A DNA stretch of 8,088 nt. Source: Ramlibacter sp. GTDB taxonomy: Bacteria; Pseudomonadota; Gammaproteobacteria; Burkholderiales; Burkholderiaceae. The DNA is taken from contig JACMQP010000240.1 in assembly GCA_014376915.1 (NCBI GenBank), positions 1 through 8,088 on the forward strand, read 5' to 3'. Every line of letters starts with the position of its first letter. The stretch's first letter is position 1. A program made the position numbers and the translations under genes. Below the pieces are notes generated by a model, which saw only the letters and a list, made by a program, of their open reading frames with translations, was not told the DNA's origin and did not search any database. This document shows positions 7,087 through 8,088 of the stretch, in pieces.

Positions 7087-8010
7087 ATGGCAAACAGCAT
7101 TGGATGGATCGGCCTCGGCCGCATGGGCGAGGCGATGGTCAAGCGCCTGCTGAAGGCGGGGCATGGCGTCAGCGTCTGGAATCGCACCCGCAGCAAGGCC
7201 GAGTCGCTGGTGGAGTACGGCGCGACGATCGCCGCCACCAAGCAGGAACTGGCGGATTGCGAAATCGTGTTCACCATGGTCTCCACCACCGACGACCTCA
7301 AGCAGGTGTTGTTCGGCGAAGGCGGCCTGGTGGCCGGCGGCCGGAAACCCAAGGTCGTGGTCGACAGCTCGTCGATCTCTCAGGAAGGCTCGGCCGAGAT
7401 CCGCGCCCAGCTCGAAGCGATGGGCGTCGACTACCTGTGCGCGCCGGTCTCCGGCAACGCCAAGGTGGCCAAGGCCGGGAAGCTGCTGGTGGTGTCGTCT
7501 GGTCCGAAAGCGCTGTATGACAGAGCCGAACCGTATCTGCAGGCCATGGCCCGCAAGGTGATGTGGGTCGGTGAGGGCGAGCTGGCGCGGGTCTGGAAGA
7601 TCGCGCACAACACCATGTTCGGCGTGATCATCCAGAACCTGTGCGAGATCACGGTGCTGGCCGAGAAGGCCGGCATCCCGCGCCACGTATTCCTGGAAAG
7701 CATCAACGATTCGGTGTTGGGCTCGATGTACACGAAGTACAAGACGCCGATGCTCACCAATTTGACCTTCGACCAGGTCACCTTCACGCCCAAGCTGCTG
7801 CTCAAGGACCTGGACCTGGGCCTCGCCGCGGCCAAGGCCCACGGCGTGGCGATGCCGGCAGCTGCCGCAACCCGTGAGTCGGTGGCGCGGATGGTCGGTC
7901 GCGGCTATGACGAAATCGACTTCGCGGTGCTGCTGGTGGAGACCGCAAAGGACGCCGGGCTGGAACTCACTCCCGACAACGTGAAGATGAGCGACGGCCT
8001 GGAAAGCTGA
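7087..8010 (+). CDS. NAD(P)-dependent beta-hydroxyacid dehydrogenase (3-hydroxyisobutyrate dehydrogenase family)
   Basis: The 307-residue enzyme oxidises or reduces a beta-hydroxyacid/semialdehyde pair with NAD(P). The N-terminal Rossmann domain has G9-L-G-R-M-G14, and the second strand ends in WNRT (31-34), where Arg33 points to NADP preference. The substrate loop APVSGN (119-124) has Asn where most family members have a second Gly. The catalytic lysine is K171 in WKIAHN, with N175 following. The all-alpha domain includes LLLKDLDLGLAAAKAHGVAMP (237-257), where K240 and D241 are conserved. AGGA ten bases before the ATG supports the start. It lies 138 bases after pcaF, probably in a separate transcript. 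The next gene begins two bases after its stop, so the pair looks co-transcribed. The substrate is unknown; 3-hydroxyisobutyrate, tartronate semialdehyde and others are all possible. Confidence 0.88.
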   Translation: MANSIGWIGLGRMGEAMVKRLLKAGHGVSVWNRTRSKAESLVEYGATIAATKQELADCEIVFTMVSTTDDLKQVLFGEGGLVAGGRKPKVVVDSSSISQEGSAEIRAQLEAMGVDYLCAPVSGNAKVAKAGKLLVVSSGPKALYDRAEPYLQAMARKVMWVGEGELARVWKIAHNTMFGVIIQNLCEITVLAEKAGIPRHVFLESINDSVLGSMYTKYKTPMLTNLTFDQVTFTPKLLLKDLDLGLAAAKAHGVAMPAAAATRESVARMVGRGYDEIDFAVLLVETAKDAGLELTPDNVKMSDGLES

Positions 8011-8012
8011 CC

Positions 8013-8088
8013 TTGAGCCGCACCCTCATTCGCGGCGCGACCGTCCTGACCATGGACGCGCAGGGCGACCTGCCGCAGGCCGACATCC
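8013..8088 (+). CDS. amidohydrolase-like protein, N-terminal fragment (cut by window edge)
   Basis: Only 25 codons are visible. Reading from the TTG at 8013 (read as Met) gives MSRTLIRGATVLTMD followed by AQGDLPQADI. This is typical of the first beta-strands of metal-dependent amidohydrolases of the cytosine deaminase / chlorohydrolase type (COG0402), whose N-terminus packs as a small beta-sandwich before the TIM barrel. GGAAAG at 8001-8006, inside the end of the preceding gene, is six bases upstream of the TTG and supports this start; the ATG at 8052 would lose the conserved first strands. Coupling to the dehydrogenase gene two bases away suggests a shared pathway. The metal-binding HxH motif lies beyond the window, so the assignment rests on N-terminal resemblance only. 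Confidence 0.6.
   Translation, partial: MSRTLIRGATVLTMDAQGDLPQADI

Overview
The window is GC-rich (roughly two thirds G+C by eye), densely coded and free of obvious mobile elements, RNA genes or CRISPR. Gene content suggests a betaproteobacterium, probably of the order Burkholderiales: a DUF1841 protein, a c4-type dihaem cytochrome diverging from a MoxR ATPase, and PcaI/PcaJ/PcaF proteins close to those of proteobacterial aromatic degraders. This placement rests on recalled family distributions, not on a search.

Left part (1-2678, minus strand). Four tightly packed genes read right to left: a MoxR-type AAA+ ATPase, a 70-residue two-helix membrane protein with a GTG start, a RimJ/RimL-like GNAT acetyltransferase, and a CoxE-like von Willebrand factor A (VWA) protein that runs off the left edge. 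MoxR ATPases typically work with a VWA partner. Here the pair is separated by a membrane protein and an acetyltransferase in what looks like one operon. This is the most interesting part of the window.

Middle (2679-4337). A short divergent promoter region leads on the plus strand to a secreted dihaem cytochrome of the c4 type. It ends at a near-ideal two-way hairpin terminator. That terminator is shared with a convergent minus-strand DUF1841 gene. A small two-helix membrane protein diverges from DUF1841.

Right part (4395-6948, plus strand). pcaI, pcaJ and pcaF form a compact, translationally coupled operon (two ATGA overlaps). It encodes the last two steps of the beta-ketoadipate pathway: 3-oxoadipate is activated with CoA from succinyl-CoA, then cleaved thiolytically to succinyl-CoA and acetyl-CoA. 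No pca regulator, transporter or upstream ring-cleavage gene is in the window.

Far right (7087-8088, plus strand). After a 138-base gap comes a beta-hydroxyacid dehydrogenase (3-hydroxyisobutyrate dehydrogenase family). It is followed two bases later by the start of an amidohydrolase-like gene cut by the window edge. They look co-transcribed, but their substrate cannot be read from this sequence.

Overall these are mostly ordinary chromosomal housekeeping and catabolic genes. I see no clear previously undescribed system. The MoxR / membrane protein / GNAT / VWA arrangement, with an altered metal-binding motif in the VWA protein, is the best candidate for a closer look.
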